Assembly: GCA_000173575.1 (NCBI GenBank) | Contig: ABYL01000027.1 | Coordinates: forward strand, 1-64,000 | Reading direction: 5' to 3' | Origin: Burkholderia sp. H160 | GTDB taxonomy: Bacteria > Pseudomonadota > Gammaproteobacteria > Burkholderiales > Burkholderiaceae | DNA length: 64,000 nucleotides | Shown here: piece by piece, positions 19,821 through 28,694 of the stretch | Layout: each line of letters opens with the position of its first letter | How positions within the stretch are numbered: the stretch's first letter is position 1 | Program-made: the position numbers and the translations under genes | The notes under the pieces: generated by a model | Database searches by the model: none | Seen by the model: the letters and a program-made list of their open reading frames with translations, nothing else | Told to the model about the DNA's origin: nothing

Positions 19821-20777
19821 CTACAGGAACATCAAGAAATTCAACAGAAAAATATTGATCACCAGCAGCGGCAGCGCCGTCGGAATCTGCACCTTGATCA
19901 CCGCATTCTTGTCGGGTAATTCGAGCAACGCGGCCGGCACCATGTTGAAGTTCGCGGCCATCGGCGTCATCAGCGTGCCGCAGTAGCCGGAGAACATGCC
20001 GATCGCGGCCATCACGGCCGGATTGCCGTGAAACACGCCGACCAGGATCGGCACGCCGACGCCTCCGGTCATGACCGGAAACGCGGCGAAGCCGTTGCCC
20101 ATCACCATCGTGAACAGCGCCATGCCGATGCAGTAGACGGCCACCGCGACGAAGCGGTAATCGAGGCTGATATACGACGTGGTCACGTGCGCGACCGCCT
20201 TGCCAACGCCCGCGTCCGAGAACACGAGGCCGAGCATGCCGAGCATCTGTGGCAGTACCGCCGCCCACGACAGCGCATCGACGAGGCGGCGCGCCTCCTT
20301 CATCGACTGGCCGACCGTGTCGCGCGTAATCACGCAGGCGATCGCGAGCGCGATCACGCAGCCGAGGCCGAAGCCGATCAGCGTGACGTTGGCCTTCTCG
20401 ATCAGCGGCACGCCACCGAACACGAGATGGCTCGCCGCGAGCGTGATGACCACCGTGACGACCGGAATCGTCAGCGCGGGCACGAACAGCTTGTTGCGCA
20501 GACGCGCGGCGCTCGCCTGACGCGCTTCGAGCGACAGCGTCTTCGGCTTGCCCGCGGTGACGCCGCCGAAGCCCGCGATCAGCGCCATCGCGATCACCGC
20601 GACGCCGACCACGGCGGGCGGCAACCGGTCGCCGATCAGGAAAATCAGCGCGTACAGAATCCAGAAGCCGCCTGCGGTCAAGCGGCGCGGGTGCGCGCGA
20701 TCCGTGATGATCATGCCGCCGACGATCAGCATCACGACGCCGAGCAGCCAGAACAGATAGGTAATCGTGAAGGTCAT
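19821..20777 (-). CDS. DUF979 family membrane protein (putative 5-oxoproline permease subunit)
   Basis: This 318-residue integral membrane protein has about nine or ten hydrophobic helices and the features of DUF979 (FGGVPLIEKANVTLIGFGLG; VMGNGFAAFPVMTGGVG; GYCGTLMTPMAANFNMVPAALLEL). Its start overlaps the stop of the DUF969 gene by ATGA. The pair is next to the pxpABC 5-oxoprolinase genes, so transport of 5-oxoproline (pyroglutamate) is the natural inference. No biochemical function can be proven from sequence. Confidence 0.85.
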   Translation of the reverse strand: MTFTITYLFWLLGVVMLIVGGMIITDRAHPRRLTAGGFWILYALIFLIGDRLPPAVVGVAVIAMALIAGFGGVTAGKPKTLSLEARQASAARLRNKLFVPALTIPVVTVVITLAASHLVFGGVPLIEKANVTLIGFGLGCVIALAIACVITRDTVGQSMKEARRLVDALSWAAVLPQMLGMLGLVFSDAGVGKAVAHVTTSYISLDYRFVAVAVYCIGMALFTMVMGNGFAAFPVMTGGVGVPILVGVFHGNPAVMAAIGMFSGYCGTLMTPMAANFNMVPAALLELPDKNAVIKVQIPTALPLLVINIFLLNFLMFL

Positions 20778-21541
20778 GCTTCGTCTCCGGTAGCACGTGT
20801 GGCCGACGAGGGCGTCGAAGCAGCCGCCGCGCTTGAACTGCCACCCGGCGCCTTGCGGCGCAGTTCGCGTTCGAGCCAGCGGTCGAGCAGCCAGAGCCGG
20901 AAGCCGTGCACGATGAACGCGCTGATCGCGGTCGGAATGCCCCAGACCGCCACGTGAATCGGTTCGACGACGATGCCCGCTTCCTTCAGGAAAGTCGTCA
21001 TCAGCACGATCGCGCCGAACGCGACGAAGATGTCCTCGCCGAAAAAGAGGCCGACGTTATCGGTCGCGGCGGAGAACGCGCGCAGCCGGAAGCGCACCGC
21101 GTCGCCGATCTTGCCGAAGCGGTTCTCGGTCGCGCCCTCGGCCATCGGCGCGATCAGCGGACGCACCATCTGCGGATGGCCGCCGAGCCCGGTCAGGCCG
21201 ACCGCGGCGGTCAACTCGCGCACGGCCAGATAGACGATCAACAGTCGCCCGGCGGTGGCCGCCTTGATGCTGCCGATCCACGCCTGCGCGCGCTCGCGCA
21301 GGCCGTGCCGTTCGAGCAGGCCGATCACCGCGAGCGGCAGCAGAATGATCAGCGGGATGTTGCGCGTCTTGATGAAGCCAGTGCCGATCAGCGCGAGGAT
21401 TTTTTCCGGCGGGAACTGCGCGGCGAAACCGGTGACGATCGCGGCGACGGCCACGATCAGCATCGGATTGAAGCGCAACAGAAAGCCAACGATGATGACG
21501 GCCACACCGATGAGCGGCCATAGACTGACAGTTGTCTGCAT
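20774..21541 (-). CDS. DUF969 family membrane protein (putative 5-oxoproline permease subunit)
   Basis: This 255-residue membrane protein carries the DUF969 features (LWPLIGVAVIIVGFLLRFNP; GLTGLGGHPQMVRPLIAPMAEGA; AFSAATDNVGLFFGEDIFVAFGA). The ATG at 21541 follows GGAG by 6 bases; an in-frame TTG 24 bases upstream is the alternative. It is followed with a 4-base overlap by the DUF979 gene. The C terminus is a disordered Ser/Ala tail. It is separated from pxpA by 281 bp containing a hairpin. Confidence 0.85.
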   Translation of the reverse strand: MQTTVSLWPLIGVAVIIVGFLLRFNPMLIVAVAAIVTGFAAQFPPEKILALIGTGFIKTRNIPLIILLPLAVIGLLERHGLRERAQAWIGSIKAATAGRLLIVYLAVRELTAAVGLTGLGGHPQMVRPLIAPMAEGATENRFGKIGDAVRFRLRAFSAATDNVGLFFGEDIFVAFGAIVLMTTFLKEAGIVVEPIHVAVWGIPTAISAFIVHGFRLWLLDRWLERELRRKAPGGSSSAAAASTPSSATRATGDEA

Positions 21542-21733
21542 CAGGATCTCCAAGAGGTTGTTCAACTTCGCCGCGGGTAGCGGTTGCCGTGAACCGGCGC
21601 ATGCGGCCCCATACGCCGGCTTGCTGCCGCGGCTCTGCGGCCGCGTCGAACTCTCTTTACCTGCCCCGCGGATGCGCGTGTCTCGGCACCCGTGGGTTCG
21701 CAGCGAGCATCACGCTCGATGCCCTGGCTGGCA

Positions 21734-21759
21734 AGCGCCCCGCATCGAAGCGGGGCGCT
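21734..21759 (-). other. Hairpin between pxpA and DUF969
   Basis: AGCGCCCCGC (21734-21743) pairs perfectly with GCGGGGCGCT (21750-21759). With no T-run on either strand it is more likely an attenuating or RNA-stabilising hairpin in the 281-bp gap between the enzyme and permease halves of the cluster. Confidence 0.45.
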
Positions 21760-21822
21760 GGATCGGTCACGCGCGCTGGATCGGGTAGACGCGCGCGGTG
21801 TGGACGGCGGTGATGCGAACGC

Positions 21823-22575
21823 TTAAACGCGCGGCGCGCCGGCCGCGTGGACTTCGATACCGGCGTCGGCGAGCGCCCCGCGGATGCGTCGCGCGAACGC
21901 GAGCGCATGCGGGCCGTCGCCGTGCAGGCAGATAGTCTGCGCGTTCAGCGGCACCCATTGACCGTCGACGGCCTTCACGCGTTGCTCGCGGATCATCGTG
22001 AGCGTACGCGCGAGCACTTCGTCCTCGTCGTCGAGCAGTGCGCCCGGCTCCTTGCGCGGCACGAGCGAGCCGTCCGAGCGATAGCCTCGGTCGGCGAACA
22101 CTTCCTCGATCGCGGTCAGGCCCGCGTTGCGTGCCGCGCTCACGAGCCCGCTGTTGGCGAGCGCGAACACCGCCACCGACGGATCGAAGTCGTGCACCGC
22201 GGAGACGATCGCATCGGCGATTTTCGCGTCGCGCGCGGCCTGGTTGTAGAGCGCGCCATGCGGCTTCACGTGCGCGATGCGCCCGCCCTCGGCCTGCGCG
22301 ATCGCCGACAGCGCGCCGATCTGATAGAGCACGCCCGCGTAGATCTCGCCCGCGGGCAGATCCATTTCCTTGCGGCCGAAGTTCTCGGGATCGTTGAAGC
22401 TCGGATGCGCGCCGATCGACACGCCCTTCTGCACGGCCCAGCGCACGCAGTCGCGCATCGCGTTGGGGCCGCCCGCATGCCAGCCGCACGCGATGTTGGC
22501 CGAACTCACGAGGTCGAGCAGCGCCTCGTCAGAACCGCAGCCTTCGCCGAGATCGGCGTTCAGATCGATTTCCAT
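21823..22575 (-). CDS. pxpA: 5-oxoprolinase subunit PxpA (LamB/YcsF family)
   Basis: This 250-residue protein is the LamB/YcsF-type subunit of the prokaryotic ATP-dependent 5-oxoprolinase, which opens 5-oxoproline to glutamate. The N terminus [20 protein letters not shown] and the segments [28 protein letters not shown] and [11 protein letters not shown] are diagnostic. It lies 20 bp after pxpC on the same strand and is followed by the DUF969/DUF979 permease pair. Confidence 0.95.
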   Translation of the reverse strand: MEIDLNADLGEGCGSDEALLDLVSSANIACGWHAGGPNAMRDCVRWAVQKGVSIGAHPSFNDPENFGRKEMDLPAGEIYAGVLYQIGALSAIAQAEGGRIAHVKPHGALYNQAARDAKIADAIVSAVHDFDPSVAVFALANSGLVSAARNAGLTAIEEVFADRGYRSDGSLVPRKEPGALLDDEDEVLARTLTMIREQRVKAVDGQWVPLNAQTICLHGDGPHALAFARRIRGALADAGIEVHAAGAPRV

Positions 22576-22595
22576 GGGAAGTCCTCTACTCAGTG

Positions 22596-23648
22596 TCACA
22601 GCGTCGCGAGCGCCGCCTGGCGCGCGCAACGCTCTTCATGCATCGCGATTGCGGCGTCGATCTGCCGCAGATACGTGCGTTCTTCCAGCAAAGCCTGGCG
22701 CGCTTCGTAGGGCGTCGTCGGGATGAAACGGACAGCCGCGTTCAGGCGCACCTGCGCGAGCTTCCACAGATCGGCCTGGATCACCGCGCCGATCTTCGGA
22801 TAGCCGCCGGTGGTCTGCGCGTCGCTCATCAGCACGATCGGCTGGCCGCTCGGCGGCACCTGGATCGTGCCCGGGAGCACCGCGTGCGACAGCAGATCGG
22901 TCTTGTGCGTGCGCTTCAGCTCGGTGCCGGCAAGGCGATAGCCCATGCGGTTGCTGTTCGGCGTCACGAACCACTCGTCGGACCAGAACGACTGCTGCGC
23001 GTCCGCCGTGAAGCTGTCGTATTCGGGACCGCGCAGCACGCGGATCGGGATGGCCCACGGCACGCCCGACGAATGCCGGCCGCGCCGCAACGGCTCCTGC
23101 ACCAGCACGAACTTGCACCAGGCGGGCGCCTTCACGCCGAACTCGGGTGCCTCGGGCGTGAAACCGAGGTGGCCGCGCTGCGGCGGCGCGCCGACCGGCA
23201 GACGGTCGCCGTCGTTGAGCGCGCGGCCGCCGAGTCCGCCGAAATGGCCGGCGAGGTCGGTGCTGCGCGAGCCGAGCACCGGCAGCACGTCGATGCCGCC
23301 CGCGACACACACATAGCCGCGCATGCCGCGCTTCGCCGCGTTCAGCACGAGTTCCTGGCCGGCCTGCACCGGCAGGCTCCACCACGAATAGACAGGTTTG
23401 CCGTCGAGCGTCGCGCCGAACTCGGTGCCGGTGATCGCGACACGCGTCGCGCGCAGGAAGCGCAGCGCGGTCGGGCCGAAGGTGATTTCGAGGCCGGCCG
23501 CGTCGGGGCGATTGCCGACCAGCCGGTTGCCGACTTCGAGCGACAGCCGGTCGAGTGCGCCACCCATCGCGACGCCGAGATGGCGGTAGCCGTGGCGGCC
23601 GAGGTCCTGGATCGTAGTCAGCAGACCCGCGCGGATCACGTCGATCAT
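22596..23648 (-). CDS. pxpC: 5-oxoprolinase subunit PxpC (biotin-dependent carboxyltransferase family)
   Basis: This 350-residue subunit of the 5-oxoprolinase has the family start [20 protein letters not shown] and internal regions [21 protein letters not shown] and [21 protein letters not shown]. The ATG at 23648 overlaps the pxpB stop by four bases (ATGA), and pxpA follows 20 bp later. It is often annotated as urea amidolyase or allophanate hydrolase subunit 2; the complete pxpB-pxpC-pxpA order supports 5-oxoprolinase instead. Confidence 0.94.
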   Translation of the reverse strand: MIDVIRAGLLTTIQDLGRHGYRHLGVAMGGALDRLSLEVGNRLVGNRPDAAGLEITFGPTALRFLRATRVAITGTEFGATLDGKPVYSWWSLPVQAGQELVLNAAKRGMRGYVCVAGGIDVLPVLGSRSTDLAGHFGGLGGRALNDGDRLPVGAPPQRGHLGFTPEAPEFGVKAPAWCKFVLVQEPLRRGRHSSGVPWAIPIRVLRGPEYDSFTADAQQSFWSDEWFVTPNSNRMGYRLAGTELKRTHKTDLLSHAVLPGTIQVPPSGQPIVLMSDAQTTGGYPKIGAVIQADLWKLAQVRLNAAVRFIPTTPYEARQALLEERTYLRQIDAAIAMHEERCARQAALATL

Positions 23649-24298
23649 GCGTGCATCCCCGCGATCGTGAAGCGCACCAGGTCGCCGGGCTGCAGCAGCG
23701 TGGGCGGGCGGCGCGCCGGATCGAACAGCGGCACGTCGGTGCGGCCGATCAGCTGCCAACCTCCCGGCGACACGGCTGGATAAATGCCGGTCTGCTCGCC
23801 GCCGATGCCGACCGAGCCCGCCGCCACCTCGAGCCGCGGCGACGCGCGGCGCGGCGTGTGCAGCGCGGCGTCGAGCCCCCCCATATAGGCGAAGCCCGGC
23901 TGGAAGCCAAGAAAGAACACCACATAGGCGCCGCCCGCATGACGTTCGACGACCTCGCGCGCGCTCAGGCCCGTATGTTCGGCGACCGCCTGCAGATCGG
24001 GGCCGAATTCGCCGCCATACTGCACTGGAATCTTGACGTCGCGCCCCGGCGCGGCGACTTTGGCCGCCGCGTTCCAGGCCGTGAGCAACTGCTCGCCGAG
24101 CGCGTCGGCATCGGTCCCGAGCGGGTCGAACACGAGTGTCAGATTGTTCATGCCAGGCACGATTTCAAGCACATGCGGCCAGTCGTGTGCGGCAGCGGCT
24201 GTGGCCCACACGCGCTGCTGGCACTCCAGCGTGGCGGGCGGCGGCGCTTCGCAGACGAGCGCGGTATCGCCGAGCGGAAAGATTCGTGGTTGGCTCAT
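23645..24298 (-). CDS. pxpB: 5-oxoprolinase subunit PxpB
   Basis: This 217-residue subunit of the 5-oxoprolinase complex (also called KipI or allophanate hydrolase subunit 1 family) begins MSQPRIFPLGDTALV, has the GGAYVVFFLGFQPGFAYMGGL signature and the C-terminal PGGWQLIGRTDVPLFDP. It is the first gene of the pxpBCA-DUF969-DUF979 set and diverges from a MarR-like regulator. Its start is about 60-90 bp from two TTATCAATAA repeats. Confidence 0.94.
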   Translation of the reverse strand: MSQPRIFPLGDTALVCEAPPPATLECQQRVWATAAAAHDWPHVLEIVPGMNNLTLVFDPLGTDADALGEQLLTAWNAAAKVAAPGRDVKIPVQYGGEFGPDLQAVAEHTGLSAREVVERHAGGAYVVFFLGFQPGFAYMGGLDAALHTPRRASPRLEVAAGSVGIGGEQTGIYPAVSPGGWQLIGRTDVPLFDPARRPPTLLQPGDLVRFTIAGMHA

Positions 24299-24356
24299 GA
24301 CTGGGCGGCCCGGATCGAGTCGAGGATGAAGGAGTCGGCGACGATTGGAGCGTACA

Positions 24357-24388
24357 TTATCAATAAAATATCGACGATTTATCAATAA
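24357..24388. promoter_or_regulatory. Candidate operator: two TTATCAATAA repeats at the pxp divergence
   Basis: TTATCAATAA occurs at 24357-24366 and again at 24379-24388, a start-to-start distance of 22 bp (about two helical turns). Each copy has palindromic TTAT/ATAA arms and lies in an AT-rich island within GC-rich DNA, between pxpB and the divergent MarR-like gene. This is the arrangement expected for a dimeric winged-helix regulator; binding is inferred. Confidence 0.6.
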
Positions 24389-24473
24389 GCGTATTTGCCA
24401 GGCTCGTCGACGATGGGGCATCGTCGTACACTTGCGACACTTTTCCAGTCCATTTTCGTCCCGAGAATCTCGT

Positions 24474-24986
24474 ATGACGCGTCATCCCACCAAGATCGTT
24501 TCGTCGGAACATCTCGTCTCCGAGACCAGTGCGGAACTGTCCGAGCTCGAATACGCGCTGATCATGGCGGGCAATGCGTTCAACCGCTGGATGGTGCGCT
24601 GCATGTCGGCGGCAGGGGAGAAGGACATGACCGCGATCGAGGTGTCGTTGCTGCACCACGTGAGCCATCGTGAACGTCGCAAGAAACTTGCGGACATCTG
24701 CTTCGTGCTGAACATCGAGGACACCCACGTCGCAACTTACGCGTTGAAGAAGCTCGTAGCTAGAGGGTACGTAAAAAGCGAAAAAACCGGCAAGGAAGTG
24801 TTTTTTTCCGCAACCGCTGCGGGCCGCGAGCTATGTCTGAAGTATCGCGAGGTGCGCGAAAGCTGCCTGATCTCGACGCTGAAGGACAGCGGCCTGACCA
24901 ACCAGCAGATCGGCGAGGCCGCGCAGTTGATGCGCAATGCCTCCGGGTTGTACGACACGGCGGCGCGCGCGGCGGCTTCGCTCTAG
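24474..24986 (+). CDS. MarR-like winged-helix transcriptional regulator
   Basis: This 170-residue protein has a winged-helix core (MTAIEVSLLHHVSHRERRKKLADICFVLNIEDTHVATYALKKL followed by a wing around GYVKSEKTGKEVFFSATAAG) typical of MarR-related HTH_27 proteins. It diverges from pxpB and is the likely regulator of the 5-oxoproline cluster. The ATG at 24474 is chosen because the upstream in-frame extension runs through the AT-rich repeat region. The effector is unknown; 5-oxoproline or glutamate are reasonable guesses. Confidence 0.8.
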   Translation: MTRHPTKIVSSEHLVSETSAELSELEYALIMAGNAFNRWMVRCMSAAGEKDMTAIEVSLLHHVSHRERRKKLADICFVLNIEDTHVATYALKKLVARGYVKSEKTGKEVFFSATAAGRELCLKYREVRESCLISTLKDSGLTNQQIGEAAQLMRNASGLYDTAARAAASL

Positions 24987-25036
24987 CTACGAAATACCGC
25001 GGTTGCGCCGCGCGTCACACGCCGCGAATCGGGCGT

Positions 25037-25663
25037 TCAGGTCGGCAGCGCCGGATGAAACCCCGCCTCGGTGACGATCAGATCGAGAGGAATGTCATGC
25101 GCCTCGCGTCCTAGCGTGTCGGTGCGGCACGCTTCGTACGCGATGCCGACCGTGATCGGCTTGTGCGCGGCCGGCCAGCCGGCCAGCGTGCGGTCGTAGT
25201 AGCCGCCGCCGTAGCCGAGGCGATAGCCGTCGGAGTCGAAACCCACGCAGGGCACGAACAGCAGCTCGGGCAGCATGACGCGCCCCGAGGTGGGCTCGGC
25301 AATCTTGTGATGGCCGATTTTCATCGGCGTCGTGGGCGTCCATGCATGGAATTCGAGCGCCCTGCCACGTTCTTTAATGATTGGCAGACTGGCTTCGTGA
25401 TGCGGGTTCGCGGCGAGCCAGATCGCGATCGCGCCGCGCGCGTCGAACTCGCCGGTGAGGGGCCAGTAGAATCCCACGCTCCGTACCTCGTAGTGCTTTA
25501 GTGCGTCGAGCATCCGACGCCCGAGCACGGCATTCTTCGCCGGCTCGGAAGCCGCTTGCAGACGGCTTTCCAGCAACATCCGGCGCAGCGCCTTTTTCTC
25601 TGCCGGGACAGGGTTGCGTGCTATGCTTTGGTCCAATTCGCGCTCCAGAAACAACGATGTCAA
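25037..25663 (-). CDS. 5-formyltetrahydrofolate cyclo-ligase
   Basis: This protein of about 200-208 residues converts 5-formyl-THF to 5,10-methenyl-THF with ATP. The N terminus has the KKALRRMLLESR pattern and the C-terminal catalytic/ATP region GFDSDGYRLGYGGGYYDRTLAG is diagnostic. There is no ATG in the expected place: the start is TTG, at 25663 or 25636. The 25663 start overlaps the divergent lytic transglycosylase start by 7 bp. It adds to the folate enzymes elsewhere in the window (metF, folB). Confidence 0.9.
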   Translation of the reverse strand: MTSLFLERELDQSIARNPVPAEKKALRRMLLESRLQAASEPAKNAVLGRRMLDALKHYEVRSVGFYWPLTGEFDARGAIAIWLAANPHHEASLPIIKERGRALEFHAWTPTTPMKIGHHKIAEPTSGRVMLPELLFVPCVGFDSDGYRLGYGGGYYDRTLAGWPAAHKPITVGIAYEACRTDTLGREAHDIPLDLIVTEAGFHPALPT

Positions 25664-27624
25664 AACGCCTTTTTCGAGTATATCGCGCGGCCGGTATCGC
25701 GCTGGCCGCAGCGGCGCTCGTTGCCTGCAGCACCGCCTCGGCCGTCAAGCCTCTCCCACTCTCGCAACTCTCGAACGACGATCAGATTTTCGTCCAGCTT
25801 CGCGAAGCCGCGCGCAATAACGACGCGCCGCGCGCAGCTCAGCTCGCGAGCATGATCCCGAATTATCCGGCGCCGTCCTATCTGGAGTATTTCCAGATCA
25901 AGCCGCAGCTGTTCGATTCGACCGGCCGTGCGCTCGTCGACGCGCCTGATGCACCCGTGCTCGCGTTCCTGCAGAAGTACGACGGCCAGGCGATCGCCGA
26001 TCGCATGCGCAACGACTACCTGACCGTGCTCGGCACGCGCCACGACTGGCGCAACTTCGACCAGCAGTACGCGAAGTTCGTGCTCGACGACGACACCCAG
26101 GTGAAGTGCTACGCGCTCGAATCGCGCGCGTCGCGCGGCGAGAACGTCGCGGATGCGGCGCGCGCGCTGCTCACGGATCCGAAATGGTACGGCGACGGTT
26201 GCGTCGATCTGATCACCGTGCTCGGCATCAACCACCAGTTCAGCGCCGACGACATCTGGCAGCAGATCCGCCTCGCCTATGAGCAGAACTACACGAGCAC
26301 TGGCAGCAAGCTCGTCGACGCGCTCGGCGACCCGCCGCCCGACCCGGTGCTGTTCGGCCAGGCGGTTAGTACGCCGCCGCTGCTGCTCGCGCGCGGCGTC
26401 GGGCCGGACGCGCAATCGCATCAGCTGGCGCTGCTCGCGATCACGCGCATGGCGCGCAACGATCCGGCCATGGCCGCGGCCACGTTCGCGTCGGTCGCGC
26501 CGTCGCTGAATTCGCCGGAGCGCGCGATCGGCTGGGGCACGATCGGCTACCAGGGCGCGCTCAAGCAGATGCCCGGCGCGGTCGACTGGTTCCGGCTGTC
26601 GGCGAACGCGCCGCTGTCGAATCCCGCATATGAATGGCGCACGCGCAGCGCACTGCTCGTCGGCGACTGGAACATGGTGCGCTGGTCAATCGAGCAGATG
26701 CCCGAGTCGCTGCGCAAGCAGCCGTCATGGGTGTACTGGCACGCGCGTGCGCTGAAGCAGGCCGGCGACACGGACACGGCCAACCAGGAATTTCAGTCGA
26801 TCGCGTCGAATTTCAACTTCTACGGTCAGCTTGCGCTCGAAGAACTCGGCCAGAAGATCACCGTGCCGGCGAAAACCGCCGTGACCGACGCCGAAGTGCA
26901 GCAGGCCGGCACCACGCCGGGCTTCGATCTCGCGCAGCGTTTTTATGCGCTGAACCTGCGGCTCGAAGGCAATCGCGAGTGGAACTGGCCGCTGCGCGGC
27001 ATGACCGATCGGCAACTGCTCGCCGTCGCCGAGTACGCGCGCCGCATCGAGCTGTACGACCGCACCGTCAACACCGCGGACCGCACGAAGACCGAGCACG
27101 ACTTCTCGCTGCGTTACCTTTCGCCGTTCCGCGATATCGTCGAGCGGGACGCGCAGTCGAGCGGGCTCGACGTCGAGTGGGCGTACGGGCTGATCCGCCA
27201 GGAGTCGCGTTTCATCATCAACGCGCGCTCGGACGTCGGCGCGGGCGGACTGATGCAGCTGATGCCGGCCACCGCGCAACTGGTCGCGAAGAAAATCGGT
27301 CTGGGCCCGATCTCGCGCGAGCAGATGAACGACATCAACACCAACATCCTGCTCGGCACGAACTACCTGGCGATGATCTACAATCAGTTCGACGGGTCCG
27401 CCGTGCTGGCCACCGCTGGCTACAACGCAGGTCCGGGCCGTCCGAGCAACTGGCGGCAGTCGCTGCAGCGCCCGGTCGAAGGCGCGATCTTCGCCGAGGC
27501 GATTCCGTTCCAGGAGACTCGCGACTACGTGAAGAATGTGCTGTCCAATACGGTCTACTACGCGGCATTGTTCGAAGGCCGTCCGCAATCGCTGAAGGCG
27601 CGCCTGGGTTACATCGCACCGTAA
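25657..27624 (+). CDS. slt: Soluble lytic murein transglycosylase (lipoprotein)
   Basis: This 655-residue Slt70-type enzyme cleaves peptidoglycan glycan strands to 1,6-anhydro products. The N terminus is a lipoprotein signal with lipobox LVAC at Cys24. A long alpha-helical superhelical region follows, then the C-terminal SLT domain with the catalytic glutamate in GLIRQESRF, GAGGLMQLMPATA, and NTNILLGTNYLAMI, and the ATAGYNAGPGR segment. The ATG at 25657 is chosen because the longer frame upstream overlaps the cyclo-ligase gene. It is followed 81 bp later by the NDUFA9-like gene. Confidence 0.93.
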   Translation: MSKRLFRVYRAAGIALAAAALVACSTASAVKPLPLSQLSNDDQIFVQLREAARNNDAPRAAQLASMIPNYPAPSYLEYFQIKPQLFDSTGRALVDAPDAPVLAFLQKYDGQAIADRMRNDYLTVLGTRHDWRNFDQQYAKFVLDDDTQVKCYALESRASRGENVADAARALLTDPKWYGDGCVDLITVLGINHQFSADDIWQQIRLAYEQNYTSTGSKLVDALGDPPPDPVLFGQAVSTPPLLLARGVGPDAQSHQLALLAITRMARNDPAMAAATFASVAPSLNSPERAIGWGTIGYQGALKQMPGAVDWFRLSANAPLSNPAYEWRTRSALLVGDWNMVRWSIEQMPESLRKQPSWVYWHARALKQAGDTDTANQEFQSIASNFNFYGQLALEELGQKITVPAKTAVTDAEVQQAGTTPGFDLAQRFYALNLRLEGNREWNWPLRGMTDRQLLAVAEYARRIELYDRTVNTADRTKTEHDFSLRYLSPFRDIVERDAQSSGLDVEWAYGLIRQESRFIINARSDVGAGGLMQLMPATAQLVAKKIGLGPISREQMNDINTNILLGTNYLAMIYNQFDGSAVLATAGYNAGPGRPSNWRQSLQRPVEGAIFAEAIPFQETRDYVKNVLSNTVYYAALFEGRPQSLKARLGYIAP

Positions 27625-27705
27625 GCGCCTTGCCGCCGCAACCTCGCTCCGGGGTTGCGGTGCGCTTCGCCAGCCGTTGCCGCGGCTTCCATCAGGGAGT
27701 CGAAA

Positions 27706-28659
27706 ATGCGACATCAAGCCATCGCAGTCATCGGCGGCTCCGGGTTCATCGGCAGCTACCTCGTCAACGCGCTCGTCGAGATGGGCAAGGACGTGCGCCT
27801 CGCCACACGGCGACGCTACAACGCGCGCCATCTGACCATGCTGCCGATCGACGTGCTCGAAACCGACGTGTCCGATCCGGTGCAGCTCGCACGCTTCGTC
27901 GAAGGCGCCGATTGCGTGGTCAACCTCGTCGGCATCCTCAACGGTAGGCGCGGCAAGCCCTACGGACAGGAGTTCGCGCATGCGCACGTCGAGCTGCCGA
28001 CGCGCATCGTCGCCGCCTGCGAAGGCAAGGGCGTGCATCGCTTGATTCATCTGAGTGCGCTTGGCGCCGATCCGAACGGCCCGAGCATGTACTCGCGTTC
28101 GAAGGCTGACGGCGAGAAAGCCGTGCATGCGGCGAGCGTCGCGTGGACGATCTTCCGGCCGTCCGTCGTGTTCGGGCCCGAGGACGCGTTTCTGAACAAG
28201 TTCGCGTTCCTGCAGCGCGTGTTTCCGGTCATCCCGCTCGCGATGCCGGACGCGCAATTCCAGCCGGTCTATGTCGGCGACGTCGCGAAGGCGATCGTCA
28301 ACGTGCTCGATCTCGATGATGCGAGCGGCCGCACCTACGAGCTCGGCGGCCCGACCGTCTATACGCTCGAAGACCTGGTCTCGTATTGCGGCGACGTGAT
28401 CGGCAAGCATGCGCGCATCATTCGTCTGCCTGAACCGCTCGCGCGCCTGCAGGCGCTGAGCTTCGAAATGGCGCCGGGTGAACCGGTGATTTCGCGCGAC
28501 AATCTCGATTCGATGAAGGTGGCCAATATTCTGAGCGGACCGCTCGCGCCCGAGCTCGGACTCGAGCCGGTCAGCATCGAAGCGATCGTGCCGACGTATC
28601 TGACCGGCGCGGCCACGGGTTCGCGACTCGATACGTTCCGCGCCAGCGCCGGGCGCTGA
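27706..28659 (+). CDS. NAD(P)-binding protein, complex I NDUFA9-like SDR family
   Basis: This 317-residue atypical/extended SDR protein has an N-terminal Rossmann motif GGSGFIGSYL (residues 10-19) and the NVVGILN-type and LSALGADPNGPSMYSRSKADGE regions common to bacterial homologues of the mitochondrial complex I subunit NDUFA9. The Tyr-x-x-x-Lys pair is present as YSRSK. A ribosome site AGGGAG precedes the ATG. The role is unclear: quinone/NAD(P)H redox or a chaperone-like function are proposed for the family. Confidence 0.85.
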   Translation: MRHQAIAVIGGSGFIGSYLVNALVEMGKDVRLATRRRYNARHLTMLPIDVLETDVSDPVQLARFVEGADCVVNLVGILNGRRGKPYGQEFAHAHVELPTRIVAACEGKGVHRLIHLSALGADPNGPSMYSRSKADGEKAVHAASVAWTIFRPSVVFGPEDAFLNKFAFLQRVFPVIPLAMPDAQFQPVYVGDVAKAIVNVLDLDDASGRTYELGGPTVYTLEDLVSYCGDVIGKHARIIRLPEPLARLQALSFEMAPGEPVISRDNLDSMKVANILSGPLAPELGLEPVSIEAIVPTYLTGAATGSRLDTFRASAGR

Positions 28660-28694
28660 AACCCATTCCTCTCTCCCTGATCCTGATAACAAGC

